From: Methanoplanus endosymbiosus
Lineage (GTDB): Archaea; Halobacteriota; Methanomicrobia; Methanomicrobiales; Methanomicrobiaceae
Assembly: GCF_024662215.1 (NCBI RefSeq)
Contig: NZ_CP096115.1
Coordinates: forward strand, 2,988,935 to 3,052,934
DNA length: 64,000 nucleotides
Direction of reading: 5' to 3'
Part shown: positions 9,893-19,235 of the stretch, piece after piece
Layout of the letters: each line of letters opens with the position of its first letter
Numbering within the stretch: position 1 is the first letter of the stretch
The notes under the pieces: model-generated
The model's input: only the letters and a program-made list of their open reading frames with translations
Database searches by the model: none
Told to the model about the DNA's origin: nothing
Position numbers and translations under genes: made by a program

Positions 9893-11311
9893 TTAATTAA
9901 AACTGTAATGCTTCCTTAAAAAGTCCCTGATCTTCTCAGATTCAAGCCACCCTTTGTCAAGCCGGTTTACAAGCCTGTCAATAACCTTTGCCTGTGAGAG
10001 AATTCTTTCTGTATATTCCCTCTCTTCAAGTGTGACGTAGCCTATAATTGCCTGGAGAGGATTTCTGATCTCATCATTCAGTATTGCAAGATCTTCAAGA
10101 TTTTTTTCAATCTGTTCGAGGCTCTTCCTCTGCTGCTTTTTAAGCTCCATCAGCTCGGTAATCTCAGTAAATATTGCAGCAAACTGGCCGATTTTCGGAC
10201 AGTATGAATAGACATGGTAATACCTGTTTAAATATGGATTATAATTGTCGAACTCATCCGGAATTCCGGTCATTGCCACCTGGCCATATCTTTCAATTAA
10301 GTATTTTCCGGAATCCGGGAATATTTCAAACATTGTTCTGCCTTTGATCTTATCAGCAGAAAGCCCCGTCATATTCTCAAAAGCCTGGTTTACTTTAAGA
10401 AATCTGTAGTCAGCAGGTTCACCGTTTTCATCGGTTATCAGCTCATGGAGTACAAATCCGTTTGTCATCGTTGAAAAGAGTTCTTTATACTCCATTTCAC
10501 TTATTTTAAGAGCTTTTTCAGCATTTTTTCTCTTTGTTATGTTTAGTGATGACTCAACAGCTCCTATAACTTCACCATTGTCATCAAACACAGGGTATGC
10601 GAGAACTTTTACATCTGTATTATTGTAATTAAGTTTCTCCTCAATGAACGGTTTTTTATTTTCTATTGCTTTTTTAACAGTACAGTTCTCACACGGGCTG
10701 TCCCTGTTGTACCACAGTTTGTAGCAGACTTTTCCTATGAGATCCTCAGGTTTCATCCCCAGGGAATCTGCCGGGTCCTGATTGGCCCAGATAATTTCAA
10801 AATCTGTATTGTAATATACAAGGTTCTCGTGTATGGCGTTTAATATTGTAACTTTATCCTTCTCGGATTTTATAAGAGCTTCTTCAGTTTCTTTTCCGGC
10901 AGAGATATCTTCTGCATAAAAACAGATACAGTCCTGATATTCAGGTGATCTTTTTTTATCCCTGAGCAGGTTTGCAGTTATTTTTACGGGGTAATATTCT
11001 TTATTTTTCTGCTTAAATCTGGATTCAAAGGTAAATGCGTTGGAATTACTGTCTCTGTCACCCGATTCTGAATCCCATATTGTAAGCATCTGGTAAATAT
11101 CTTCAAATCTGCTTATCTTTTTTCCGGATGAATCTATTACATATTGTGGCCTGAATAATTGATTAAGGGTTATTCCATAGATATTTTCTGCTTTATTATT
11201 GAGATAGATAACTTTTCCGGATTTATCTGTAAGTATCACTTTGTATGGTGATTTATCTATTATGTCCTTCATAAGACTGTTTTCCGGTGTGAAATAATCC
11301 TGTCTGTTCAT
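9893..11311 (-). CDS. Triple-PAS sensor protein ending in an H-box-like segment without kinase domain
   Basis: From the ATG at 11311 the product has 472 residues; an upstream in-frame TTG (11386) is less likely. It contains three PAS-type domains: about residues 15-135, with a PAS-associated segment, 140-260 with a Cys cluster CYKLWYNRDSPCENC, and 265-385. A short alpha-helical segment, NDEIRNPLQAIIGYVTLEE, resembles a histidine-kinase dimerisation box, but the phosphoacceptor histidine is replaced by Asn and no ATPase domain follows. It probably senses a cytoplasmic signal and passes it on by protein contact. No transmembrane helix is visible. The gene is single and is followed by a decayed copy of its own 3' end. 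Confidence 0.75.
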   Translation of the reverse strand: MNRQDYFTPENSLMKDIIDKSPYKVILTDKSGKVIYLNNKAENIYGITLNQLFRPQYVIDSSGKKISRFEDIYQMLTIWDSESGDRDSNSNAFTFESRFKQKNKEYYPVKITANLLRDKKRSPEYQDCICFYAEDISAGKETEEALIKSEKDKVTILNAIHENLVYYNTDFEIIWANQDPADSLGMKPEDLIGKVCYKLWYNRDSPCENCTVKKAIENKKPFIEEKLNYNNTDVKVLAYPVFDDNGEVIGAVESSLNITKRKNAEKALKISEMEYKELFSTMTNGFVLHELITDENGEPADYRFLKVNQAFENMTGLSADKIKGRTMFEIFPDSGKYLIERYGQVAMTGIPDEFDNYNPYLNRYYHVYSYCPKIGQFAAIFTEITELMELKKQQRKSLEQIEKNLEDLAILNDEIRNPLQAIIGYVTLEEREYTERILSQAKVIDRLVNRLDKGWLESEKIRDFLRKHYSFN

Positions 11312-11674
11312 GGCAGTTTCTCTTCGTTTATTCTGTGAATCATTGGATGTCTCTGTTGTATAATATTTTTTGTACTTACTGGTCAATCTCTGATTCTGAT
11401 TGCTCTTATTATCTGGATATATTCATTATTCTGATTGTTTCCGGGGTGACAAATGCTGTTTTGTAATTGATTTTATGTTTATTTGAGGTTTTCACAATAC
11501 AGATATATAGATTATCTTCGTGTATATCCAACTATTGTCATCTAATTTCTCCCTCTCCTTTTTATAATGCAGTAATCCATTACCTGAATTATTTTTTTTG
11601 GTATAGGTTATATTTAAATTTGGCTAAATATTATATCCTCTGACGACAATTCTGCTAAATAGGTGTTATAAATC
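11312..11674. other. Intergenic region between divergent PAS gene and peroxiredoxin gene
   Basis: No coding region is supported in this 363-bp A/T-rich stretch. It holds the divergent start regions of both neighbours. The best promoter candidate is the TATA-like element at 11608-11619 for the peroxiredoxin gene; its expected start site, about 25 nt downstream, leaves a leader of roughly 30-35 nt. Confidence 0.5.
11608..11619 (+). promoter_or_regulatory. Putative archaeal TATA box for the peroxiredoxin gene
   Basis: The sequence TTATATTTAAAT lies about 56-67 nt before the ATG and fits the archaeal box A consensus. It is preceded by a T-run with no clear BRE. Assignment is by pattern and position only. 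Confidence 0.4.
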
Positions 11675-12148
11675 ATGGCTGATTTGAAAAATGGTGATAC
11701 TGCTCCCGAATTTTGTTTAAAGGATATGAAGGAGATGGATGTCTGCCTCTCTGTATTGAAGGGAAAGTGGGTGGTCTTATATTTTTATCCAAAGGACAAC
11801 ACTCCCGGATGTTCGATGGAGGCAGAAACATTTACGGCTATGGAGGAGGAATTTAAATCCTTTAATGCCGTTATTGTTGGAATAAGCCCTGATTCCTGTG
11901 AGAGCCACAGAAAATTTTCTGAGAAGCATTCGCTTTCCATTCTGCTGCTTTCTGATCCTGGGCATGAGGTGCTTGAGAAATATGGTGTCTGGAAGCAGAA
12001 GAAGATGTTTGGCAATTCATTTCTGGGTGTTGAGAGGAGCACTTTCCTGATAGATCCGGAAGGGAATATCAGAAATGTCTGGCATAAGGTTAAAGTGAAA
12101 GGGCATGCTGAGGCTGTTCTTGATAAAATTAAATCACTTTCCGGTTAA
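11675..12148 (+). CDS. Peroxiredoxin, BCP/PrxQ type, single-cysteine variant
   Basis: This 157-residue thiol peroxidase reduces hydroperoxides in the cytoplasm. The active-site segment reads YPKDNTPGCSMEAETF with peroxidatic Cys46. Typical BCP/PrxQ proteins have a resolving Cys five residues later, but that position is Glu51 here, so the enzyme must be resolved by an external thiol. Cys14 and Cys24 lie upstream and do not match known resolving positions. The rest (GISPDSCESHRKFSEKHSL, ERSTFLIDPEGNIRNVWHKV) is standard, and the length is normal. The gene is monocistronic, convergent with the following lipoprotein gene. Confidence 0.93.
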   Translation: MADLKNGDTAPEFCLKDMKEMDVCLSVLKGKWVVLYFYPKDNTPGCSMEAETFTAMEEEFKSFNAVIVGISPDSCESHRKFSEKHSLSILLLSDPGHEVLEKYGVWKQKKMFGNSFLGVERSTFLIDPEGNIRNVWHKVKVKGHAEAVLDKIKSLSG

Positions 12149-12267
12149 TCTCGCTAACTGCCTGAAATGATCCGGATTTGGATTTTAGGGAGTTCTTAGG
12201 GGGATTTATCCTTTTAAATCCCATTTGACCTGTTATCTCTGCATTATTCTGGTCTCTTTTTTTAATG

Positions 12268-13767
12268 CTATACAGCCTCTGCAACTGCAAAGTGCCATCC
12301 TGTAAGTGGTGACTTCCTGAATGCGGCGGTCCACGTCTCTCCTTCTTTTTCATATTCCACAGTTCCACTCTCTTCTGAAAGCATTTTTTCAACTGCCTTT
12401 CCAAAGGAACTGTTTTCAGTCATAAGTGATATGTCCTGTGAGATCTCTCCTTTTTCCGAACTTAGTGCAAATTTGCCTTCATTGTCAATTGCATAATATA
12501 CGGTTGAAGCCGGAAGTTTTTCATTGAGTGTTTCAGTAACACTGTCAGCATATACTGAAGCGCCGAGTATACCGATCACCTCTTCATTCACAATTACAGG
12601 TACTGCTACAATCGCGGCATTTTTTCCGGTTGAGTGGCTTATCACAACTGTCCCTACCGACTCTTCTCCGGAGAGCACAACCGGGAAATATGATCTATCT
12701 TTGAGGTTTGAATCTGCAAGGTCATCCACAACAGTGTAGTATGAACCATCGGTATTGGCGTACCATAGTCTGGTATCAGGTTCTTTCTCTTCAAGAGTTC
12801 TTAATAGAGGTTTAATCTTCTGCCATTCTCCTGAACGGACTTCGTTTGTCATAGCAAGCACCTCAAAGGGGCGAAGAATGCTTTTTATCTGACCTTCTGT
12901 AACTGCAATCACGGCAGTCAGCGTTGGATCCGTCTTTGAATTGTCAAAATCCGGAGATATAACTGAATCTTCCCCGTCATTGCCGTATTTATTAATAATT
13001 GTTTCATATGTTCCGTCTGCTTTCATAGAATCAAGTGCATTCTGCCAATTTTCAATTGTTTCATCCGGAATTTTCTGGTTAAATGCGATATATACTTCAT
13101 TGCTCCTGACCGGGTACACAGATACGATGTCCCCGGCTGAATATCCTTCTTCTTCTGCGATATATGCGGCATTCAGACTGCTTCCAAACCAGAGATCAAT
13201 CTCTCCGTTCATCAGTTTATTGAGGCATGTTTTATCATCCTGAAGGGATATGGTATTCTGGAAATTACTGTCAGAAAGGAACTGCTGGCGGGTGTCATCC
13301 TTTACAACCCCGATTTTGCCTGTTTTCTTTGCGGCATCCAGACTGTTTATCGTAATTCCGGAGCCTGATTTTGCATACAGCACATAATCAAACGATCCAA
13401 TCGGCCCCACCCATCTGAAGAGCGGCTCTCTCTCTTCATTAATTCCTGCCGAGTATAATACTGCATTTGGTTCTTTCAGTGCTGCATCATAACTTTCTGA
13501 CCAGGGGAGGAGTTCTATTGTTGCTTTCTGGTTCAGCCTCGATAATATCTCTTTTACTATTTCTGTTGACTGGCCGGCGATCTCACCGTTTTTATCCCTA
13601 TAGTTGAAAGGCGGAAATTCTTCGGTCATTATATTCAGACCGGATTCGGAAACAGTTTCTTCCGTTGTTATGGCTGCCTGAGAAGAATCTCCCGCTGTGC
13701 ATCCGCATATAGCTGCTGATAAAGCTGTCATTATAATGATTAAAGCACATATTCCTGAATATCTCAT
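12268..13767 (-). CDS. Lipoprotein fusing a periplasmic solute-binding (PBP2, SBP_bac_3) domain to a Cache-like domain
   Basis: The 499-residue protein starts with a lipoprotein signal peptide: a hydrophobic stretch (ALIIIMTALSAAICGC) ends in a lipobox-like Cys at about residue 23. Residues about 40-260 form an extracellular amino-acid-type binding domain (ITTEETVSESGLNIMTEEFPPFNY onward; SIGVVKDDT-like lobe-crossing segment). Residues about 285-499 resemble a Cache sensor domain (RLWYANTDGSYYTVVDDLADSNLKDRSYF, then PVIVNEEVIGILGASVYADSV). There is no second membrane helix, HAMP or kinase after the Cache part, so the whole protein sits outside the membrane, tethered by lipid. No ABC permease or ATPase neighbours it. 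The ligand is unknown. Confidence 0.75.
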   Translation of the reverse strand: MRYSGICALIIIMTALSAAICGCTAGDSSQAAITTEETVSESGLNIMTEEFPPFNYRDKNGEIAGQSTEIVKEILSRLNQKATIELLPWSESYDAALKEPNAVLYSAGINEEREPLFRWVGPIGSFDYVLYAKSGSGITINSLDAAKKTGKIGVVKDDTRQQFLSDSNFQNTISLQDDKTCLNKLMNGEIDLWFGSSLNAAYIAEEEGYSAGDIVSVYPVRSNEVYIAFNQKIPDETIENWQNALDSMKADGTYETIINKYGNDGEDSVISPDFDNSKTDPTLTAVIAVTEGQIKSILRPFEVLAMTNEVRSGEWQKIKPLLRTLEEKEPDTRLWYANTDGSYYTVVDDLADSNLKDRSYFPVVLSGEESVGTVVISHSTGKNAAIVAVPVIVNEEVIGILGASVYADSVTETLNEKLPASTVYYAIDNEGKFALSSEKGEISQDISLMTENSSFGKAVEKMLSEESGTVEYEKEGETWTAAFRKSPLTGWHFAVAEAV

Positions 13768-14024
13768 AATTATGCCCCCCTGTGGTCAAATCAGATCTGT
13801 AATTACCGTATGAGGATAAATATTTTTGTGTGGCGCTTCATGAGTGATTTCTTTTACTGACTTTCAGGCCCTGCTGAGGTTCTTCTGGGAAACAGAGGCC
13901 TAAATGCCGGTAGTAGAGTAACTCAGGTTCATAATGCAACCCTCTGATAAAGTCAGGTTTTCTACAGAGCCAGAATTTTCGTAACTGTTATCATCAATGT
14001 TATGCTATCATTCCATGGTCAATT

Positions 14025-15389
14025 ATGAAACCCGGGATTACCTGTATATTCACGATCACCCTCCTGCTCATAATTATTTTGACAGTTTCAGCAGGCTATA
14101 TCTGCCCTGTTCAGCAATCTCCGGCTTCATCTGCCGTCAATGTGGTGGAATCTCCTCCGGCAGTATTTAAAGATCAGGAATTTTCTTTCCAGTTCCTGAG
14201 GACAGTTGGCGCCTCGTATTCGGGAGAGGCTGATATCGGTGAGTGCCTTGCCACTGCGTCCCGGATCAAAGAAGGAGACTTTGAGAGTTGGTACAGCGAA
14301 TGGAAAAATACCGCAGACACCTTCAGGACTGCGGGTGACAGGAGCCTCGCAGCCGGGCACAGGCGTACCGCAATGGAAGCATACTACCGGGCTGCAACGT
14401 ATTACCGCACAGCCGAGTTCTTCCTGCATGGTAATTCCACAGATCCCCGCATCGTTGAGACCTGGGGAAAGAGCCGGGAAACATTCTGCGATGCACTTGC
14501 ACTCGATGCTGTCCCGTACGAGATTGTCAGCATACCTTATGAGAATACAACGCTGCCGGGTTACTTCTATATGGTCGATAATTCCGGGACATCACGTCCG
14601 CTCCTCATCGTCCAGACTGGCTTTGACGGTTGCCAGGAAGAACTTCATCCATATGCAGTGGAAGGGGTAAAACGCGGATACAATGTCCTGACATTCGAAG
14701 GGCCGGGCCAGGGCGAAGTGATACGGGTTCAGAATATTCCATTCCGTTCCGACTGGGAGAATGTTATTAAACCTGTTGTGGACTATGCGGTGAGCCGGCC
14801 GGAAGTCGATGAAGAACGTATTGCGCTCTGGGGAATTTCCCTTGGGGGCTACCTCGCACCCCGCGGTGCTGCATATGAGCTGGGGATTGCAGCGCTGGTC
14901 ACGGATCCGGGCACCTACGACGTCGGAGAGAATCTCCTGCGGAACCTGCAGGAGGGCGGAGGAGCGGCCGCGAACATGACCAAAGAAGACCTGAGGGAAT
15001 GGCTGCGGACGGATCCTGCTGAGTTCAACGACGCTATCCGAAAAGCAATGGCAGACGATACCGGCACCCGCTGGCTGAACGAGAATGGTATGTTCGTCTT
15101 CAGTGCCGGCTCTCCGGCACAGTTCTGGGCGAAATGGATGGATTTTTCACTTGTAGGAACTGCCGGAAAGATACAGTGCCCAACGCTGGTCTGTGCCGGT
15201 GCGGCTGACCACTTCGATCCGGACGGGGTGCAGGCACAGGCGCTCTACGACAACCTCACCTGTGAACGTAAACTCATGGTCTTCTCCGACGAGTACGGTG
15301 CCGGGTCGCACTGCCAGCTCGGAGCATTTGCACAGTCTTTTGGCGCCAAGTTCGACTGGCTTGATGATACGATGGGAATGGACGGATAG
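14025..15389 (+). CDS. Exported or membrane-anchored alpha/beta hydrolase (esterase-like)
   Basis: The product has 454 residues with an N-terminal hydrophobic helix (residues 5-25) that serves as signal or anchor. A helical region (about 60-165, with repeated Trp/Ala/Tyr-rich helices) precedes the hydrolase fold. The nucleophile elbow is GISLGG with Ser272, an acid candidate lies in CAGAADHFDPDG and the His in GAGSHCQLG. The architecture resembles 2,6-dihydropseudooxynicotine hydrolase/FrsA-type enzymes. The substrate cannot be read from sequence. Codon use is strikingly GC-rich from about 14200 to 15390 (many CGC, CTC, GCC, GAC third-position C codons) compared with both flanks, a sign of recent acquisition. 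Confidence 0.8.
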   Translation: MKPGITCIFTITLLLIIILTVSAGYICPVQQSPASSAVNVVESPPAVFKDQEFSFQFLRTVGASYSGEADIGECLATASRIKEGDFESWYSEWKNTADTFRTAGDRSLAAGHRRTAMEAYYRAATYYRTAEFFLHGNSTDPRIVETWGKSRETFCDALALDAVPYEIVSIPYENTTLPGYFYMVDNSGTSRPLLIVQTGFDGCQEELHPYAVEGVKRGYNVLTFEGPGQGEVIRVQNIPFRSDWENVIKPVVDYAVSRPEVDEERIALWGISLGGYLAPRGAAYELGIAALVTDPGTYDVGENLLRNLQEGGGAAANMTKEDLREWLRTDPAEFNDAIRKAMADDTGTRWLNENGMFVFSAGSPAQFWAKWMDFSLVGTAGKIQCPTLVCAGAADHFDPDGVQAQALYDNLTCERKLMVFSDEYGAGSHCQLGAFAQSFGAKFDWLDDTMGMDG

Positions 15390-15625
15390 ACAGGCTGTTA
15401 CCGGACCGCCCGGCCCCACAAACGCCTGTGCTGATGTGGAGGAGTTGAGGGGTAGATATTTACCGTCCGTTTGCTATTTCTGTTCCGGACTAAAATATAA
15501 TCCTGAAAGAATCAGGATCTAAACTTATATCCTCTTTTCTCATCAATATGTAACGGCTTTAAGGATCTGATTATGACTAAATCTTCCGGCATGAGATATT
15601 TCTGGATAATAATGAAGTTTTTAAT

Positions 15626-16708
15626 ATGAAATCCGGACATCAGTTATCACTTTTTTATGCTTTTATGGCGGCCGTGCTCTTTGGCGGGTGTGCTCCTGTT
15701 GCGAAGGTTCTGCTTGAGAATATAAGCCCTGCAATTCTTGCCGCTTATCTTTACATGGGAAGTGGTATCGGTCTTTATCTGTATCTCCTGATTTGCCGCA
15801 TTTTCGGGAAGAAGAGGCATGTTAAGGAGGCCGAACTTAAACGTGAGGATTATCCGTGGGTAATTGCAGTTACAGTATTCGGCGGTGTCCTTGCACCTGT
15901 CACTCTTATGTTCAGCCTTGATGCCACACCTGCGGCAACGGCGGCCCTTCTTTTGAACTTTGAATCTGTTGCCACGACCCTGATAGCTGTATTTCTCTTC
16001 AGGGAAGCAGTAGGCAGAAGAATATGGGCAGCGCTTGGTCTGATTACATTCTCATGTATTCTTCTCTCATATGATCCGGACTCTGCCTTCGGTTTTTCTC
16101 TTGCAGCATTCGGCATACTCCTTGCCTGCACTTTCTGGGCCTGCGACAATAATTTTTCGAGGGTTATTTCTTCAAAAGATCCAATTCCTATTGTGGCTGC
16201 GAAGGGTGTTTTAGCCGGAATTATATCCTTTATGATTGCAATAGTTCTTGGTGAGTCCATGCCGGCAGCAAATGATGCCGGCGCTGCTCTCATCTTTGGT
16301 TTTCTCAGTTACGGTGGGCTTACAAGTGTGCTCTTCCTGCTTGCATTAAGGGGCATAGGTACTTCGAGAACAGGAGCACTTCTTGCTGTTTCTCCATTTT
16401 TTGGCGTTGCAGGTTCATTTATTCTCTTTGCTGAAATTCCGGGACAGATGTTTTACATCTCACTTCCGGTTATGGCTGCCGGGGCATATCTTCTTTTGAC
16501 AGAGAAGCATTCCCATCTCCACACCCATCGTGCAGAAATTCATGAACACAGGCACAGTCATGACGATCTGCATCACGGGCATGAGCATACTCCTGATGAT
16601 CCTCCTGTGTCATCTTCCGGAGAGCATTCACATTTCCATGAACATAAGGAATTATGCCATGAGCACAGCCATACTCCGGATATTCATCACCGCCATGAGC
16701 ATAAGTGA
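15626..16708 (+). CDS. DMT/EamA-family transporter with histidine-rich C-terminal tail
   Basis: The 360-residue membrane protein has about ten hydrophobic segments in two EamA repeats (AFMAAVLFGGCAPVAKVLL at the start; ATPAATAALLLNFESVATTLIAV at the end of repeat one). This is the drug/metabolite transporter layout. The last 65 or so residues are soluble and contain more than 20 histidines in HSH, HTH, HEH and HHGHEH clusters, which should bind Zn, Ni or Co. Such tails are typical of metal transporters (CDF, NikR-linked) but are not usual in EamA proteins. This suggests metal handling or metal-controlled activity. No partner gene is adjacent. Confidence 0.82.
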   Translation: MKSGHQLSLFYAFMAAVLFGGCAPVAKVLLENISPAILAAYLYMGSGIGLYLYLLICRIFGKKRHVKEAELKREDYPWVIAVTVFGGVLAPVTLMFSLDATPAATAALLLNFESVATTLIAVFLFREAVGRRIWAALGLITFSCILLSYDPDSAFGFSLAAFGILLACTFWACDNNFSRVISSKDPIPIVAAKGVLAGIISFMIAIVLGESMPAANDAGAALIFGFLSYGGLTSVLFLLALRGIGTSRTGALLAVSPFFGVAGSFILFAEIPGQMFYISLPVMAAGAYLLLTEKHSHLHTHRAEIHEHRHSHDDLHHGHEHTPDDPPVSSSGEHSHFHEHKELCHEHSHTPDIHHRHEHK

Positions 16709-17132
16709 TCTCCATTGTCTGATTTTGGCCCGGATTCACCGTTTTCCGAACCATCATATCTTCACACAGTGCCCCATTTAACATTGCTGTCAGTGTAAAG
16801 TACCTCTGAATTTAATGGCTTCTTGCGTGCCGCTATTTCGCTATAATTTCCCATTTTCAGACGGTTTTGTCCCCAATATGGGCGTAAATCCTCTTCATGA
16901 TCAGAGCGCCTGTTAATTTGCGGATCCAGGTTCATTCCGGCATTTTTTAACGTACTGTTCTCTCTCGTCTGAGCAATTAAATGTGGATTCTTTCATATTT
17001 GGTCGTTATATGTCTGATCTGGCATATGAGATTATATTATATTTCTCCTCGGTGCTGATGTGGGTGAATATGTCATCAGCTTTATATATCATGCAGTGTG
17101 ATTATCGATTAAGCCCTAAGGGGGTATTACTA
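16709..17132. other. 424-bp intergenic region with promoter for the small downstream gene
   Basis: I find no supported gene here. A longer open frame reaches upstream of 17133 in phase, but its first 50 residues have no family look. The TATA box at 17081-17089 lies inside that extension, so transcription should begin downstream of it. Confidence 0.5.
17081..17089 (+). promoter_or_regulatory. Putative TATA box for the 70-residue protein gene
   Basis: TTTATATAT lies about 44-52 nt before the ATG at 17133. A start about 25 nt downstream would leave a leader of roughly 20 nt containing the AAGGGGG ribosome-binding site at 17118-17124. Together they support the 17133 start over the longer frame. 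Confidence 0.5.
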
Positions 17133-17345
17133 ATGGGATATAGATGGAAGAACAAAATTGATGTTGATGAAGCGGTTGTGACAATTATGAACAATCTTGA
17201 TAGGGGCGAGAATATGTCAAACTGGTTGATAAAGACAATTAATCAGTCAATTAAGGACTCTGACCCGGATATGGGGACTTACTTTTTTGCAGAATTAAAA
17301 AAGCATGCCCCAAACGGTCTGAGATATTTTGAGGATGATTATTAA
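17133..17345 (+). CDS. Small hypothetical protein, 70 residues
   Basis: I do not recognise the family. The protein is acidic and apparently all-helical, beginning MGYRWKNKIDVDEAVVTIMNNLD and ending FEDDY, with no Cys or membrane segment. A good ribosome-binding site (AAGGGGG) and a TATA box place the start here and reject the 50-residue upstream extension. It is convergent with panE, 28 bp away. Confidence 0.55.
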   Translation: MGYRWKNKIDVDEAVVTIMNNLDRGENMSNWLIKTINQSIKDSDPDMGTYFFAELKKHAPNGLRYFEDDY

Positions 17346-17373
17346 TTCCTCATAAATTCAATTTATTCCTGGA

Positions 17374-18336
17374 TTAAAAAAGGATTCTCCTGCTTTTTTC
17401 AAAACAGTGCATCAGATTAGTTATGCAGGTATTGTATGGTGTATCTATACCATATTTATGTCCGGTTTTTGAAATATATCCGTTTAACAGATCAATCTCT
17501 GTCCTTTTCCCGCTTATGATGTCATAATACATTGACGGGTAAACATCTCCGAATGCATTTAACTGATAATTTTTAAGATAACTGATGTACGAATCAGGAT
17601 CTTCCCACGGCAGATCTATTCCTTCAGCCTCTGCAACAAGGAATGTTTCATTTATCAGTCCGGAAATTGTCTCTTTTAGGTCATCATCCCCAAGTTTTTT
17701 AATAGGTGCTTTTAATATGGCGGCCAGTGGATTTACTGCAATATTCAGCAGTGATTTTGACCAGATTTCTGCTCTTATGTCGTCCGATTCTCTGACCTCT
17801 ATGCCGCATTTTTTCAGCAGTGCAATAAAAGAGATGAATTTATCCGTTTCTTTGCTGCTGCCCTGAATGTCAGGATATATACCGGTTTTTACAGGATCGC
17901 TCTGGCTGTTGATAATTACATGCCCGTCAGATACAAAACCAAAATTTGTGCTTACAGTGCCACCTATAACAAGAGGGGAATATCTGCCGATTATATCTTC
18001 ATTGCCAATTCCGTTCTGAAAGCTCACTGCTGTGGTATCTCTGAGAACTTTGGAATATTCATTGCAGATATTCTCTGTATCTGTCCCTTTTGCGGTGATT
18101 ATAGTATAGTTATAATTTTTTTCTGGCAGCATATCAGGAGATGTATAACATATGATCTCTCTGATCAGATGTTCGCCCCATATGCCTGACAATTCAAGTC
18201 CTTTTTCATAAATGGCCTTTGCATGTTTTTCCCTGCATACGACAGATACTTCTGAATGCCCGGATAATACGGCTGCAAAGGATAAACCAACTGCCCCGGC
18301 ACCAAGTATTAGTACAGATGGGCTTTTTTCTGGCAT
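17374..18336 (-). CDS. panE: Ketopantoate reductase (2-dehydropantoate 2-reductase)
   Basis: This 320-residue enzyme uses NADPH to reduce 2-dehydropantoate to pantoate in coenzyme A biosynthesis. The N-terminal Rossmann motif ILGAGAVGLSFAAVLSG (residues about 10-26) is followed by the family's SFQNGIGNEDII segment. The C-terminal helical domain contains SKSLLNIAVNPLAAILKAP with the substrate-binding Asn and Lys positions. The length is normal, and the family also includes relatives acting on other alpha-ketoacids. It is monocistronic and divergent from the stress-protein gene; no other pan gene lies nearby. Confidence 0.88.
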   Translation of the reverse strand: MPEKSPSVLILGAGAVGLSFAAVLSGHSEVSVVCREKHAKAIYEKGLELSGIWGEHLIREIICYTSPDMLPEKNYNYTIITAKGTDTENICNEYSKVLRDTTAVSFQNGIGNEDIIGRYSPLVIGGTVSTNFGFVSDGHVIINSQSDPVKTGIYPDIQGSSKETDKFISFIALLKKCGIEVRESDDIRAEIWSKSLLNIAVNPLAAILKAPIKKLGDDDLKETISGLINETFLVAEAEGIDLPWEDPDSYISYLKNYQLNAFGDVYPSMYYDIISGKRTEIDLLNGYISKTGHKYGIDTPYNTCITNLMHCFEKSRRILF

Positions 18337-18516
18337 TTCAGTTACAGTTATTGTTAATCCTGCTTAAACATTTGCTGTATATCCTCTCTGTTTCGGTCTG
18401 ATTATTTACCATTTTAATATTTCATCCATTGTTTCGTTCCGGAAGAAAAGGACAAATAAATGGTTATTTATCCGATAAAAACAACCTCATCTTATTATTC
18501 TTATTTGGTGTCTGTT

Positions 18517-19002
18517 ATGTTCAGGAGAATTTTATTCCCTACCGATTTTTCGGAGAGTTCATTCCGGGCCTTTGACTGCGTAAAAAGTTTCAGAAAGGCC
18601 GGAACAGAAGAGGTCATTATACTTCATGTTCTTGATGAGCATGAGGTTGATCTTGTCAAGACCGGAATCGGGTGGTTAAACTCGGAAAAGATGACGGAGT
18701 ATGACTCTGCGATTGAATCCAAGATGAAGGAGAATGCCCGGCAGAAGGCTGAGAATATGAAAAATGCCCTTGCTGAAACCGGAATTAATGCCCGGATTGT
18801 TATTGTAAAGGGCGTTGTTGATAAGGAGATACTGTCATGTGCACAGAGGGAGAGGGCATCAGTCATTGTCATGGGAAGGCACAGCAGTGACAATCTAAAA
18901 GAGATAATTCTTGGTACAACATCAGAGAGAGTGCTTAAGCAGGCAAAGATGCCTGTACTGATGATAAATGAGGGTCTGACTTCCGGATGCGACCTTGAGT
19001 AG
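18517..19002 (+). CDS. Universal stress protein (UspA family)
   Basis: The 161-residue cytoplasmic protein starts MFRRILFPTDFSESSFRAF, the usual USP beta-1 and Asp pattern, and ends VLKQAKMPVLMINEG. The nucleotide-binding loop reads MGRHSSDNLKEIILGTTSE. The second Gly of the G-2x-G-9x-G(S/T) motif is Ser, so ATP binding may be weakened. I chose the internal ATG at 18517 over an upstream frame start at 18460, because the family begins at this MxxxILxPTD motif. It stands alone between panE and a small membrane protein. Confidence 0.9.
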   Translation: MFRRILFPTDFSESSFRAFDCVKSFRKAGTEEVIILHVLDEHEVDLVKTGIGWLNSEKMTEYDSAIESKMKENARQKAENMKNALAETGINARIVIVKGVVDKEILSCAQRERASVIVMGRHSSDNLKEIILGTTSERVLKQAKMPVLMINEGLTSGCDLE

Positions 19003-19235
19003 GGGGAGGGCAGATTTCCGGACAGGAAATATATCGTCCTTTGGATATGCTGCCGGAGTTGCAGTTGATATCTGATAATATTTAAGCAGTTTCAGTTACT
19101 GTAAGTGTTACCTGGAATGGGTCAGTCTTCGTGACCATCTTCACTGACACCTGATTAGTTTTTCTTGTTTATCAACAGATATGGTTGTTACGAATCGGAA
19201 AAAATATATGTGATATTGTTGTGATAACTATCTGT

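Noticed and set aside
16983-17132. Longer version of the 70-residue protein with 50 extra residues
   Set aside because: A TATA box lies inside the extension and a good ribosome-binding site precedes the internal ATG.
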